From Verrucomicrobiaceae bacterium (GTDB lineage Bacteria > Verrucomicrobiota > Verrucomicrobiia > Verrucomicrobiales > V1-33), in assembly GCA_027483175.1 (NCBI GenBank), contig JAIXVE010000175.1:1-53603 (forward strand): a DNA stretch of 53,603 nt, written 5' to 3'. The translations under genes were made by a program, and so were the position numbers. The notes beneath the pieces were generated by a model. That model had not been told where the DNA came from and did not search any database. It worked only from the letters and a program-made list of their open reading frames with translations. Shown here piece by piece: positions 1-7,230 of this stretch (the stretch's first letter is position 1; every line of letters starts with the position of its first letter).

Positions 1-92
1 CGGAGAGAGGCGAGTACAGAGCCTCGCGTGCCCAGGCGTGTTCGGAGAGGCGCGAGTACAGAGCCTCGCGTGCCCGGGCGTGTTCGGAGAGG
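1..92. repeat. 42-bp tandem repeat, at least two copies, cut by window edge
   Basis: Units at 1-42 and 43-84 are nearly identical, and a third begins with CGGAGAGG at 85-92 before diverging. Each unit contains GCGAG and CTCGC separated by TACAGAGC, so each can form a small hairpin. The array may extend upstream of the window. It lies about 220 bp before the nucleotidyltransferase start; no function can be assigned. Confidence 0.8.
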
Positions 93-307
93 GCTTTTTC
101 GGATGGGGCTGGTAGGCGCACTCCGTGCGCAGGGAGAGCTGTGATTCTCCCAGCAGTCCAGAGCCTTCGGCTGCTTGAACGGAGAGGGGAGGGTGGGGAG
201 ATTGTGGGGAGGGGGTGAAAGGGGATTGCGGAGTGGGGAGGGTGGGTGGTAAGCGGGTGGGAGGAGGAGGCGGGAGCTGGAAGGCGACTGCGGGAATCCG
301 AGACGAT
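93..307. other. Non-coding leader with two small hairpins
   Basis: GCGCAC-TCC-GTGCGC at 116-130 and GGGAGA-loop-TCTCCC at 132-151 are two adjacent inverted repeats. ATGGGGCTGGT just before them resembles the G-rich core that follows the heptamer repeats near 8.6, 9.5 and 31.4 kb. The rest is G-rich. An upstream in-frame extension of the nucleotidyltransferase exists but looks non-coding. Confidence 0.4.
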
Positions 308-1285
308 ATGAGACGAGCATTCATACTTGGGGCGGGATTGGGGACGCGGTTGAGGCCGCTGACGCATGTGCTGCCGAAGCCGCTGATTCCGGTGCATCAC
401 CGGCCGCTGATGGCGTATGCCCTTGGGCATCTGGGGGCGGCAGGGGTGGAGGAGTTTGTGGTGAACACGCATCATTTGCCTGGGGCGTATGGGACGGCGT
501 TTCCGGGGATGGAGTGGGAGGGGAAGCGGATGTTGTTCCGGCATGAGCCGGTGGTGCTGGAGACTGGGGGTGGGCTGGCGAATGTGAGGGATCTGCTGGA
601 GGGGGATGAGCCGTTTGTGGTTTACAATGGGGATGTGCTGACGGATTTGCCGCTGGATCCGGTGCTGCGGGAGCATCGGGAGCGTGGGAATCTGGTGACG
701 CTGGTGCTGCGGAGTCGGGGGGCGGTTTGCAATGTGGCGCTGGATCGGGGGGATGGGCGGGTGGTGGATTTGAGGAATGCCCTGGGGACGGGGCACGGGG
801 AGCAGTATCAGTTTACGGGATTGTATGTGGTGGATCCGGCGTTTTTCGGGTGGTTGCCGGAGCGTGGGGTGGTGGAGAGTGTGGTGGCGGCGTGGTTGCG
901 GGCGATTTCGGGTGGGGAGCGGATTGGGGGAGTGGTGATTGATGAGGGGATGTGGTTTGATCTGGGGGATCGGGCGAGTTATCTGGAGGCGCATGCGGCG
1001 ACGCGGAGGGGGGCGTTTCCTGCGTGGGGGCCGATGGGGGTGGAGGAGATGGCGGTGGTGCATCCGGGTGCGGAGTTGGGTGCGGGTGTGGAGATTGATG
1101 GGGGGAGTTCGGTGGGGCCTGGGTGTCGGGTGGGTGCGGGGGCGATACTCGAGGGGACGGTGTTGTGGCCGGGTGCGGAAGTGGCGGCGGGGGCGAGATT
1201 GCGTGGGTGCATTGTGCTGCCTGGGGCGGTGGCGTCGGGGGAATTGGAGGGAGTGGACATTGCGGGAGCGGGCATTGGCGGTTGA
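308..1285 (+). CDS. Nucleotidyltransferase (NDP-sugar pyrophosphorylase family)
   Basis: This 325-residue protein has the sugar-phosphate nucleotidyltransferase signature right after the start (GAGLGTRLRPLT, then PKPLIPV) and an NGD motif in YNGDVLTD near residue 109, the usual metal and nucleotide-sugar site. The last ~80 residues are Gly/Val/Ala-rich with imperfect hexapeptide spacing, like the left-handed beta-helix tail of GlmU- or GDP-mannose-pyrophosphorylase-type enzymes. The family couples a sugar-1-phosphate to an NTP; the sugar cannot be read from sequence, and a MurU-like or mannose-1-phosphate role are both possible. The ATG at 308 is chosen because the family begins within a few residues of GAGLGTR. 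It lies 30 bp before thrC and may be co-transcribed. Confidence 0.85.
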   Translation: MRRAFILGAGLGTRLRPLTHVLPKPLIPVHHRPLMAYALGHLGAAGVEEFVVNTHHLPGAYGTAFPGMEWEGKRMLFRHEPVVLETGGGLANVRDLLEGDEPFVVYNGDVLTDLPLDPVLREHRERGNLVTLVLRSRGAVCNVALDRGDGRVVDLRNALGTGHGEQYQFTGLYVVDPAFFGWLPERGVVESVVAAWLRAISGGERIGGVVIDEGMWFDLGDRASYLEAHAATRRGAFPAWGPMGVEEMAVVHPGAELGAGVEIDGGSSVGPGCRVGAGAILEGTVLWPGAEVAAGARLRGCIVLPGAVASGELEGVDIAGAGIGG

Positions 1286-1315
1286 AGGGGAGGCGGAGGG
1301 ATGATTGGAGGAGCT

Positions 1316-2677
1316 ATGCAGTACATATCGACGCGCGGCGGGTCGGCGCCGCAGAGCTTTACGCAGGCGGTGGAGATGGGCTTGGCTCCGGACGGCGGGT
1401 TGTTTCTGCCGGAGCGGCTGCCTGATTTGAGTGGGAAGCTGGAGGGGTGGGCGGAATTGCCGTATGCGGAGCTGGCGGCGGCGTTTCTGGGGGAATTTGC
1501 GCCGGAGATTTCCGGGGAGGAATGGCGGGAGTTGACGCGTGAGGCGTATGGCGGGTTTGCGGACGAGGACGTGGCTCCGTTAGTGCGCCTGGATGAGCGG
1601 ACGTGGGTGCTGGAGTTGTTTCACGGGCCGACGCTGGCGTTCAAGGATTTTGCGCTGCAGTTGCTGGGGTTGCTGTACAAGCGGCAGGTGGCGCGGACGG
1701 GGAAGCGGCTGACGGTGTTAGGGGCGACGTCGGGTGACACGGGGTCGGCGGCGATTCACGGGTGCCTGGGGCGTGAGGGGATGACGATTTTCATTCTGTA
1801 TCCGGATGGAAGGGTGGCTCCATTGCAGGAACGGCAGATGGCGTGCACGGGGGCGGCGAATGTGTATGCGATGCCGGTGCCGGGGACGTTTGATGATGCG
1901 CAGCGGGTGGTGAAGGAAGTGTTCGGGGACCGGGAGTTTGCGGAGACGATGCATCTGTCGGCGGTGAATTCGATCAACATTGCGCGGGTGCTGGCGCAGA
2001 GTGTGTATTACCTGCATGCGTGGCGGCGGCTGCCGGAAGATGTCAGGGAGAGAGTGGAATTTGTGGTGCCGACGGGGAATTTCGGGAATGTGCTAGCGGG
2101 CTGGCTGGCACAGCGGATGGGGATGCGGTGTGGCGGGTTCCGGGTGGCGACGAACCGGAATGATATCCTGTACCGGTTTTTCGGGACGGGGGTGTATGAG
2201 GAATCGGAGGTGGCGGCGAGTCATGCGCCGAGCATGGACATTCAGGCGGCGTCGAATTTCGAGCGGTACCTGTACTATCTGAATGGCGGGGATGCGGAGC
2301 GGACGGTGGCGGCGATGCGGGAGTTGCGGTCGATCGGGCGATTGGATGTGGGGGGCGTGCCTGCGGGGACGATTCGGGCGTCGCGGATGGATGACGAGAC
2401 GATTGCGGCGACGATTCGGGCCGTGAAGGAACGGTATGGTTATGTGGTGGATCCGCACACAGCGTGCGGGTTCGGGGAGCTGGCGGAAGGGCGGGCGAGT
2501 GTGGTGCTGGCGACGGCGAGTCCGGCGAAGTTTCCGGATGTGGTGGTGGCGGCGTGCGGGGTGGAGCCGCGGGATGCGACCCTTGAGGCGCTGAAGGGGC
2601 GGGCGTTGGAGCGCTGGCCGGTGGCGGCGGAGGCTGAGGCGGTGAAGGCGTTTTTGAGGGAGCGGAGCGGTCGGTGA
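1316..2677 (+). CDS. thrC: Threonine synthase
   Basis: The 453-residue product begins MQYISTRGG, the usual start of long-form ThrC. GGAGGA at 1307-1312 sits just upstream of ATG 1316; an in-frame ATG at 1301 would add five residues. HGPTLAFKDFALQLLG holds the PLP-binding lysine in the F-K-D context, and GATSGDTGSAAIHG is the phosphate-binding loop. VPTGNFGN and DPHTACGFG are further family motifs. The enzyme converts O-phosphohomoserine to threonine in the cytoplasm, the last step of threonine synthesis. Length and motifs are normal. Its stop is one base from that of the convergent acetyltransferase gene, with no terminator between them. Confidence 0.97.
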   Translation: MQYISTRGGSAPQSFTQAVEMGLAPDGGLFLPERLPDLSGKLEGWAELPYAELAAAFLGEFAPEISGEEWRELTREAYGGFADEDVAPLVRLDERTWVLELFHGPTLAFKDFALQLLGLLYKRQVARTGKRLTVLGATSGDTGSAAIHGCLGREGMTIFILYPDGRVAPLQERQMACTGAANVYAMPVPGTFDDAQRVVKEVFGDREFAETMHLSAVNSINIARVLAQSVYYLHAWRRLPEDVRERVEFVVPTGNFGNVLAGWLAQRMGMRCGGFRVATNRNDILYRFFGTGVYEESEVAASHAPSMDIQAASNFERYLYYLNGGDAERTVAAMRELRSIGRLDVGGVPAGTIRASRMDDETIAATIRAVKERYGYVVDPHTACGFGELAEGRASVVLATASPAKFPDVVVAACGVEPRDATLEALKGRALERWPVAAEAEAVKAFLRERSGR

Positions 2678-2678
2678 G

Positions 2679-3206
2679 TCAGGCTGGGCGGAGTTCGCGG
2701 GCGGGGTTTCCGGCGATGCGGGAGTGGGGCGGGAAGGATTTGGTGACGATCGAGCCGGCGCCGATTCTGGTGTGGGCTCCGATATGGATGGGGCCGATGA
2801 GGATGGAGGAAGCGCCGACATCGACGTGGTCTTCGAGGACCGGGCAGCGGTCGTCGGAAGCGCCGCGGTTGCCGAGGGTGGTGCCGTGGCGGAGGACGCA
2901 GTGGGCACCGATGATGGAGCGGTGGTTGATGACGAGCCCCTGGCCGTGGTGGAGGGCGAGGCCGGGGCCGATTTTGGTGAGAGGTGGGATTTCGACCCCG
3001 AGGATCCATTCGATGGAGACCCTGTAGAGGACGAGGTAGGGGAGACCGAGGAGGAACGTGAGGCGGTGGCGGCAGCGGAGCCAGTGGGCGAGGCGGAAGG
3101 CGATGAGGATGATGCGGCCTTTGGGGTTCTGGGGGTTGGCGGCCCAGTCGGCGCGGACCATGGACCAGAAGCGGGGCGGGGCCGGGGACTGGGGTTCGGG
3201 GTTCAT
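2679..3206 (-). CDS. Serine acetyltransferase-like hexapeptide transferase, polysaccharide type
   Basis: The 175-residue protein has a short hydrophobic N-terminal half (LTFLLGLPYLVLYR) and a C-terminal left-handed beta-helix with hexapeptide repeats (IGPGLALHHGQGLVINH, IGAHCVLRHGTTLGNRG, IGAHTRIGAGSIVTK), ending in GNPARE. This matches the serine O-acetyltransferase family, but it is shorter than the ~270-residue CysE and resembles versions found in exopolysaccharide clusters. Its ATG overlaps the TGA of the upstream glycosyltransferase gene in an ATGA, so the two are probably translationally coupled. A role in acetylating a surface polysaccharide or its precursor is inferred; cysteine biosynthesis is the alternative. 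Confidence 0.8.
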   Translation of the reverse strand: MNPEPQSPAPPRFWSMVRADWAANPQNPKGRIILIAFRLAHWLRCRHRLTFLLGLPYLVLYRVSIEWILGVEIPPLTKIGPGLALHHGQGLVINHRSIIGAHCVLRHGTTLGNRGASDDRCPVLEDHVDVGASSILIGPIHIGAHTRIGAGSIVTKSFPPHSRIAGNPARELRPA

Positions 3207-4414
3207 GGGCTGGTGGGGTCGTTAGGCGGGACGAGCAGGGCGAGGATCTGGGAGAGATGGGATTCGAGGGTGAATCCCTTGGTGAACCATGAGCGGAGCG
3301 AGAGGAACGGATCGGCGACGAGGGCGTCGGCGGCGAGGGTGGGGAGTTGTGTGAGATTGTCAGGGTGGGCGAGCCACGGGTAATCGGGCGGGAGGGCTTC
3401 CGGGATGCCGCGCCAGCGGGTGGAGAGGACGGGGAGACCGAAGGCGAGGGCTTCGAGGATGGTGAGGGGGAGCCCTTCGTTTTCGTAGCGGGTGGGGAAG
3501 ACGAAGAGATCGGCGGCGGCGAGGAGCGCTTTTTTTTCGTCGGGGCCGGTGAAGCCGGGGAGGTTGACGGAGAAAAGCGCCTGAAGGTGGGTGGGGAGGG
3601 AGGCGCGGGCGGCGGCGACGGCGTTGTGGAATTCGGTGGCGTCGGTGTCCGAGCGGAAGGGCCCGGCGACGGTAAGGGTGACGGGGCAGGCCGGGTGGCG
3701 GGAATTGAGAGAGGCGGTGAGAGCGGCGGCGGTGTCGAGGGCGTCGAAGATGCCTTTGGAGCGGACGCAGAGCCCGAGGTAGAGGAGGTGGACTGGGGCG
3801 GGCGGGGCGTCGGGGTTGGCGAGGGCGGCCTTGCGTGCGGCGAGCCTTGATTGTCGGGCGGCGAGGATGGAGGGGAAGTCGGGGCAGGGATCGGGGATGC
3901 CGTTGGGGACGATGGCGATGCGGGCGGGTTTGAGGATGGCGACGTCGGCGGCGGAGCTATTGGAGAGACAGAGACTGAGCGAGTGGTTGCGGAGGAGCCG
4001 GTGGAGACGGCGGGCCCATGGGTCGTTGGGGTGATCGGCGAGGTAAGCGCCGAGGCCGACCGAGTGCCAGTGGAGGATGAGTCGGGAGGTGAAGGGACGA
4101 AGGATGGAGAGGAGGAGGACGTCGCGGATGACGGGACCGCGTTTTCCGGGAGCGGGGACGTAGTAGATTTCGCGGGCGCCTTTGAAGAGACAGGCGGCGA
4201 TGGCTTTGAGCGTGCAGGCGGCGAGGGCGAAGAGTTTGGCTGGCCGCATGGTGCCGACGTCCTGTTCGTCGCGGGAGAGGAGGAGATTGACGTGGACGAC
4301 CTTGTCCGGGAAGCGGGAGGAGGCGGCGTTGACGAGGTGGCCGACCATGACGGACTGGCCGTGGGTGGGCGGAGGGGACTGGGCGAGGATCAGGAGACGA
4401 GGGATCCGGGGCAT
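3203..4414 (-). CDS. Glycosyltransferase family 4 (GT-B fold)
   Basis: The 403-residue protein starts with the typical GT4 strand and Gly-rich loop region (RLLILAQSPPPTHGQSVMVG). Its C-terminal half has the family block LPGFTGPDEKKALLAAADLFVFPTRYENEGLPLTILEALAFGLPVLST, in which the E-x7-E motif contacts the NDP-sugar. IAIVPNGIPDPCP is the conserved PNG-x-D/P inter-domain motif. Such enzymes transfer a sugar from an NDP donor at the cytoplasmic membrane face. The coupled acetyltransferase suggests a polysaccharide or glycolipid product, but donor and acceptor are unknown. The 150 bp upstream is shared with the divergent DUF151 gene. Confidence 0.88.
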   Translation of the reverse strand: MPRIPRLLILAQSPPPTHGQSVMVGHLVNAASSRFPDKVVHVNLLLSRDEQDVGTMRPAKLFALAACTLKAIAACLFKGAREIYYVPAPGKRGPVIRDVLLLSILRPFTSRLILHWHSVGLGAYLADHPNDPWARRLHRLLRNHSLSLCLSNSSAADVAILKPARIAIVPNGIPDPCPDFPSILAARQSRLAARKAALANPDAPPAPVHLLYLGLCVRSKGIFDALDTAAALTASLNSRHPACPVTLTVAGPFRSDTDATEFHNAVAAARASLPTHLQALFSVNLPGFTGPDEKKALLAAADLFVFPTRYENEGLPLTILEALAFGLPVLSTRWRGIPEALPPDYPWLAHPDNLTQLPTLAADALVADPFLSLRSWFTKGFTLESHLSQILALLVPPNDPTSP

Positions 4415-4564
4415 GGGAGAGGGAGGGCGGCGGGAGCCGAGGGGAGACTGGGAAGGTGTGGTGTCGGAGGGAGCGTGATGGTTTCGAGGAGGGAGATCAA
4501 GAGGAGTGTGGGGAGGGGGTGATCGCGGCGTTGCGCGGATGCGGTGGTCGGATTAGGTGGGGGG

Positions 4565-5050
4565 ATGCAAGCAGGGAACGAGTTGATCCGGTTAGATGTG
4601 AAGGCGGTGATGCCGACGAGTGGCGGCGCGGCGGTTTTCCTTGGGGACGAGGCGAAGGTGATGGTGATTTACATTGATCATCATGTGGGGATGGCGATTG
4701 AGATGGCGATGAAGCGGGAGCCGAGGGAGCGGCCGCAGACGCATGATCTGATCAACAGTATTCTGGCGGGATTGGGGGCGCGGGTGGACCGGGTGGTGAT
4801 TCACCATTTTGAGTCCGGGGTGTATTATGCGCGATTGTTTGTGGTGGCTGAGAACGAGCTGCACGAGCGCAAGATTCTGGAGATTGATGCGCGGCCGAGT
4901 GATTCGTTTGCGCTGGCGATTGCGCATGATGCTCCGGTTTACATGGTGAAGCCGGTGTGGGATGGGGCGGAGGATGTGAGTCCGCTGCTGAAGAGCATGG
5001 ATTCCGGGAAGGGTGGAGGGGCGCGCGGGGCGAGAAGGCCGGAGGATTGA
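4565..5050 (+). CDS. Bifunctional nuclease family protein (DUF151/BFN)
   Basis: From the ATG at 4565 the product is 161 residues and begins MQAGNELIRLDV. It carries the hallmark segments of the BFN domain: a central Arg-Pro-x-Thr-H-D-L (RPQTHDLINSILAGLGA) and DARPSDSFALAIAHDAPVYM. Homologues have been described as having DNase and RNase activity and occur from bacteria to plants; the Thermotoga structure is trimeric. The C-terminal ~25 residues are Gly/Arg-rich and not part of the domain. In-frame codons from 4544 add seven residues (MVGLGGG) and are less likely coding. It is monocistronic and convergent with the acylphosphatase gene. Confidence 0.9.
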   Translation: MQAGNELIRLDVKAVMPTSGGAAVFLGDEAKVMVIYIDHHVGMAIEMAMKREPRERPQTHDLINSILAGLGARVDRVVIHHFESGVYYARLFVVAENELHERKILEIDARPSDSFALAIAHDAPVYMVKPVWDGAEDVSPLLKSMDSGKGGGARGARRPED

Positions 5051-5061
5051 GGGGAGGTCGG

Positions 5062-5337
5062 TTAGGCGATGGAGAATCCGGTGACGCCGGTGAGTGGGGC
5101 GATGGGGTGGGATTCTTTTTCGCGGATGTGGTTGGCGAGTTCGCTGTGTTCTTCGATTTCGGCGAGGAAGGCGTCGAGTTCGTCGGCGTCGTGGGACATG
5201 ACATTGAGTTCGACGCGGCCGTCGGGGAGATTGCGGACGGAGCCGGTGACGTCGAAGCCTGCGGCGATGCTGCGGGTGGAGTAGCGGAAGCCGACGCCCT
5301 GGACGCGGCCTGAGTAGAAGATTTGTCTGGCGACCAT
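5062..5337 (-). CDS. acyP: Acylphosphatase
   Basis: This 91-residue protein matches the family length. GRVQGVGFRYSTRSIA contains the phosphate-binding loop G-R-V-Q-G-V-G-F-R with the catalytic Arg, and SVRNLPDGRVEL supplies the catalytic Asn. The enzyme hydrolyses acylphosphates such as 1,3-bisphosphoglycerate or carbamoyl phosphate in the cytoplasm. ATG 5337 is the only start giving a canonical protein; the same frame is open far upstream without recognisable coding content. It lies 49 bp after the small membrane-anchored protein gene and may share its transcript. Confidence 0.95.
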   Translation of the reverse strand: MVARQIFYSGRVQGVGFRYSTRSIAAGFDVTGSVRNLPDGRVELNVMSHDADELDAFLAEIEEHSELANHIREKESHPIAPLTGVTGFSIA

Positions 5338-5386
5338 GGGATGGAAGGTGGGTGGTGGTGGCGTGGTGGGCAAGGGGATCGGGGGA

Positions 5387-5830
5387 TCAGGGGATGTCGA
5401 GGGATGGAGCGGAGACGGAGACGAGTTGCCAGCGCCATGGTTGCCAGCCTGGGCGTTGCCATGTGAAGGTGAATTCGGCTTGGCGGGGGGAGTCGGTGCC
5501 GAGGATGGAGAGGGATTGGCGGATGGTGGCGGAGCGACCGATGCGGGAGATGATGGGAGGGGAGGCGGAGATGGAGAGGGAAGGGAAGGCGTAGCGGACG
5601 GCGCGCATGTTTTCTGCGACGGAATCCGGGGAGTGTTGCCATTGGTCGTGGTAGTCCGGGGCGGCGAAGGAGGATGGGAAGTCGGAGGGGCTGCCGGATT
5701 GGGCCCATGTGAGGAGGTCGGCGTGGCGGGCCTTGAGGCGGTTGGCGGGGAGGAGATCCCAGAGGGCGGCGAGGGAGGCGAGGAGGGCGAGGGAGAGGAG
5801 GATGCGGGAGCGGAAGGAGAGGGTTGGCAT
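5387..5830 (-). CDS. Hypothetical membrane-anchored or secreted protein
   Basis: The 147-residue product has a basic N-terminus followed by a hydrophobic stretch (ILLSLALLASLAALWDLL) that looks like an uncleaved signal anchor. The rest is Ser/Trp-rich, with a probable beta-structured end (QAEFTFTWQRPGWQPWRWQLVSVSAPSL). That end resembles NTF2-like or SnoaL-type accessory proteins only in a general way, so no family is assigned. It is the first gene of a probable two-gene unit with acylphosphatase and is divergent from the 3D-domain gene. Confidence 0.65.
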   Translation of the reverse strand: MPTLSFRSRILLSLALLASLAALWDLLPANRLKARHADLLTWAQSGSPSDFPSSFAAPDYHDQWQHSPDSVAENMRAVRYAFPSLSISASPPIISRIGRSATIRQSLSILGTDSPRQAEFTFTWQRPGWQPWRWQLVSVSAPSLDIP

Positions 5831-5999
5831 GGGGGGAAGTGCTGAGGGATTCGGGTGGGGGAGTGGTACGATTCCTGCTCCGTCGGGGTGTGGAAAAAAG
5901 GTTGCGGTGGCGGAATGACCGGCTGAAAATGCGCGACCTCGGGCCGGAGGGTTTTTAGAAACTGCCGGAGACCAACCTTAGATTCAACCAACGTACTGC

Positions 6000-6542
6000 A
6001 TGACCTACTGTAACGTGATCGCTCTGGCCTCTGTGGCCGTTGCTGCGCTTTTGAGCAGCTGCTCGTCCACCACTGACCTTGCGAGTGCGAAGACGTACAA
6101 GACGAAGGGTGGGAAGCATGTGGACAATGCGAAGTATTATGTGGTGCGGACGACGGCGTACAGCCATGTGGAGGCGGACAGTCTGAAGTACGGGAAGGGG
6201 AATGCGGCTGGGGGGACGCTGAAGCACGGGATGGTGCGGAGTGCGGCGACGGACTGGTCGGTGTTTCCTGTGGGGACGGTGTTCAAGATTGAAGGGCAGC
6301 CGCACATTTATCAGGTGGATGATTATGGGAGTGCGCTGGTGGGGACGAAGACGATTGATTTGTACAAGCCTGATTTTGCGGGGATCAAGGAGTGGGGAGT
6401 GAGGAACGTGCGGATCAAGGTGCTGCGGTGGGGTTCGTACCATCGGAGCCTGGCGATTTTGAAGGATCGGACGCATCATTCGCATGTGAAGAAGATGGTG
6501 ACGGGGATTCAGCAGAAGATGAAGACTGGGGTGAGGTCCTGA
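6000..6542 (+). CDS. 3D-domain lipoprotein (double-psi beta-barrel)
   Basis: The 180-residue protein has a lipoprotein signal ending at LLSSC (Cys about residue 21). After a short linker, RTTAYSH begins a 3D domain containing MVRSAATDWSVFPVGTVFKI and YQVDDYGSALVGTKTIDLY, with the three aspartates that name the domain. The same fold occurs at the C-terminus of MltA lytic transglycosylases and in RlpA-like and Sps proteins, so a cell-wall role is likely. The basic tail is unusual. The nth gene follows 14 bp later, so the two may share a transcript, though no functional link is known. Confidence 0.85.
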   Translation: MTYCNVIALASVAVAALLSSCSSTTDLASAKTYKTKGGKHVDNAKYYVVRTTAYSHVEADSLKYGKGNAAGGTLKHGMVRSAATDWSVFPVGTVFKIEGQPHIYQVDDYGSALVGTKTIDLYKPDFAGIKEWGVRNVRIKVLRWGSYHRSLAILKDRTHHSHVKKMVTGIQQKMKTGVRS

Positions 6543-6556
6543 GAGGGAATGGAGGG

Positions 6557-7207
6557 ATGACGAAGGCGGAGCGCGTGGAACTGGTGGGGCGGGAGTTGGA
6601 TCGGTTGTATCCGGAGACACCGGTGCCGCTGGATCACCGGGATGCGTTCACGCTGCTGGTTGCGGTGCTGTTGTCGGCGCAGTGCACTGACGCGCGGGTG
6701 AATCTGGTGACGCCTGGGTTGTTTGCGCGAGCGGCGACGCCTGAGGCGATGATGGAGGTGCCGGTGGAGGAGATTCGGGAATTGATCCGGCCTTGTGGGT
6801 TATCGCCGCAGAAGTCGGTGGCGATTGCTGGGTTGTCGCGGTTGCTGGTGGAGAAGCATGGGGGGCAAGTGCCTGCGGATTTCGGGGCGCTGGAGGCGTT
6901 GCCAGGGGTGGGGCACAAGACGGCGTCGGTGGTGATGGCGCAGGCGTTCGGGGTGCCGGCGTTTCCTGTGGACACGCACATTCACCGATTGGCGCAGCGG
7001 TGGAAGCTGACTGGGGGGCGGAATGTGGTGGAGACTGAGCGGGATTTGAAGCGGTTGTTTCCGCGGGAGCGGTGGAACCGTCTGCATCTGCAGATCATTT
7101 TTTACGGGCGGGAGTATTGCACGGCGCGCGGGTGTGACGGGACGAAGTGTCCGTTGTGCCGGGAGATGTTTCCCGGGCGGAGGCCGGTGGCGGCGAAGCG
7201 GGCGTGA
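6557..7207 (+). CDS. nth: Endonuclease III-like DNA glycosylase/AP lyase
   Basis: The 216-residue protein has the helix-hairpin-helix motif LPGVGHKTASVVMAQAFGV with the catalytic Lys, followed by VDTHIHR with the catalytic Asp. LLSAQCTD near residue 40 is the other family hallmark. It removes oxidised pyrimidines and nicks abasic sites in base-excision repair. The C-terminal cysteines are spaced C-X4-C-X4-C-X2-C (YCTARGC through CPLC) instead of the C-X6-C-X2-C-X5-C of E. coli Nth, so the iron-sulfur cluster may be absent or bound differently. The ATG at 6557 directly follows GGAGGG, a very tight spacing. It converges on the next gene. Confidence 0.92.
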   Translation: MTKAERVELVGRELDRLYPETPVPLDHRDAFTLLVAVLLSAQCTDARVNLVTPGLFARAATPEAMMEVPVEEIRELIRPCGLSPQKSVAIAGLSRLLVEKHGGQVPADFGALEALPGVGHKTASVVMAQAFGVPAFPVDTHIHRLAQRWKLTGGRNVVETERDLKRLFPRERWNRLHLQIIFYGREYCTARGCDGTKCPLCREMFPGRRPVAAKRA

Positions 7208-7230
7208 GGTTAGCGGGGTGTGAGGAGATG

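Noticed and set aside
5062-5991. A 309-residue fused protein ending in acylphosphatase
   Set aside because: Only the last 91 residues match a family. The upstream part is an out-of-frame shadow of the 147-residue gene at 5387-5830.
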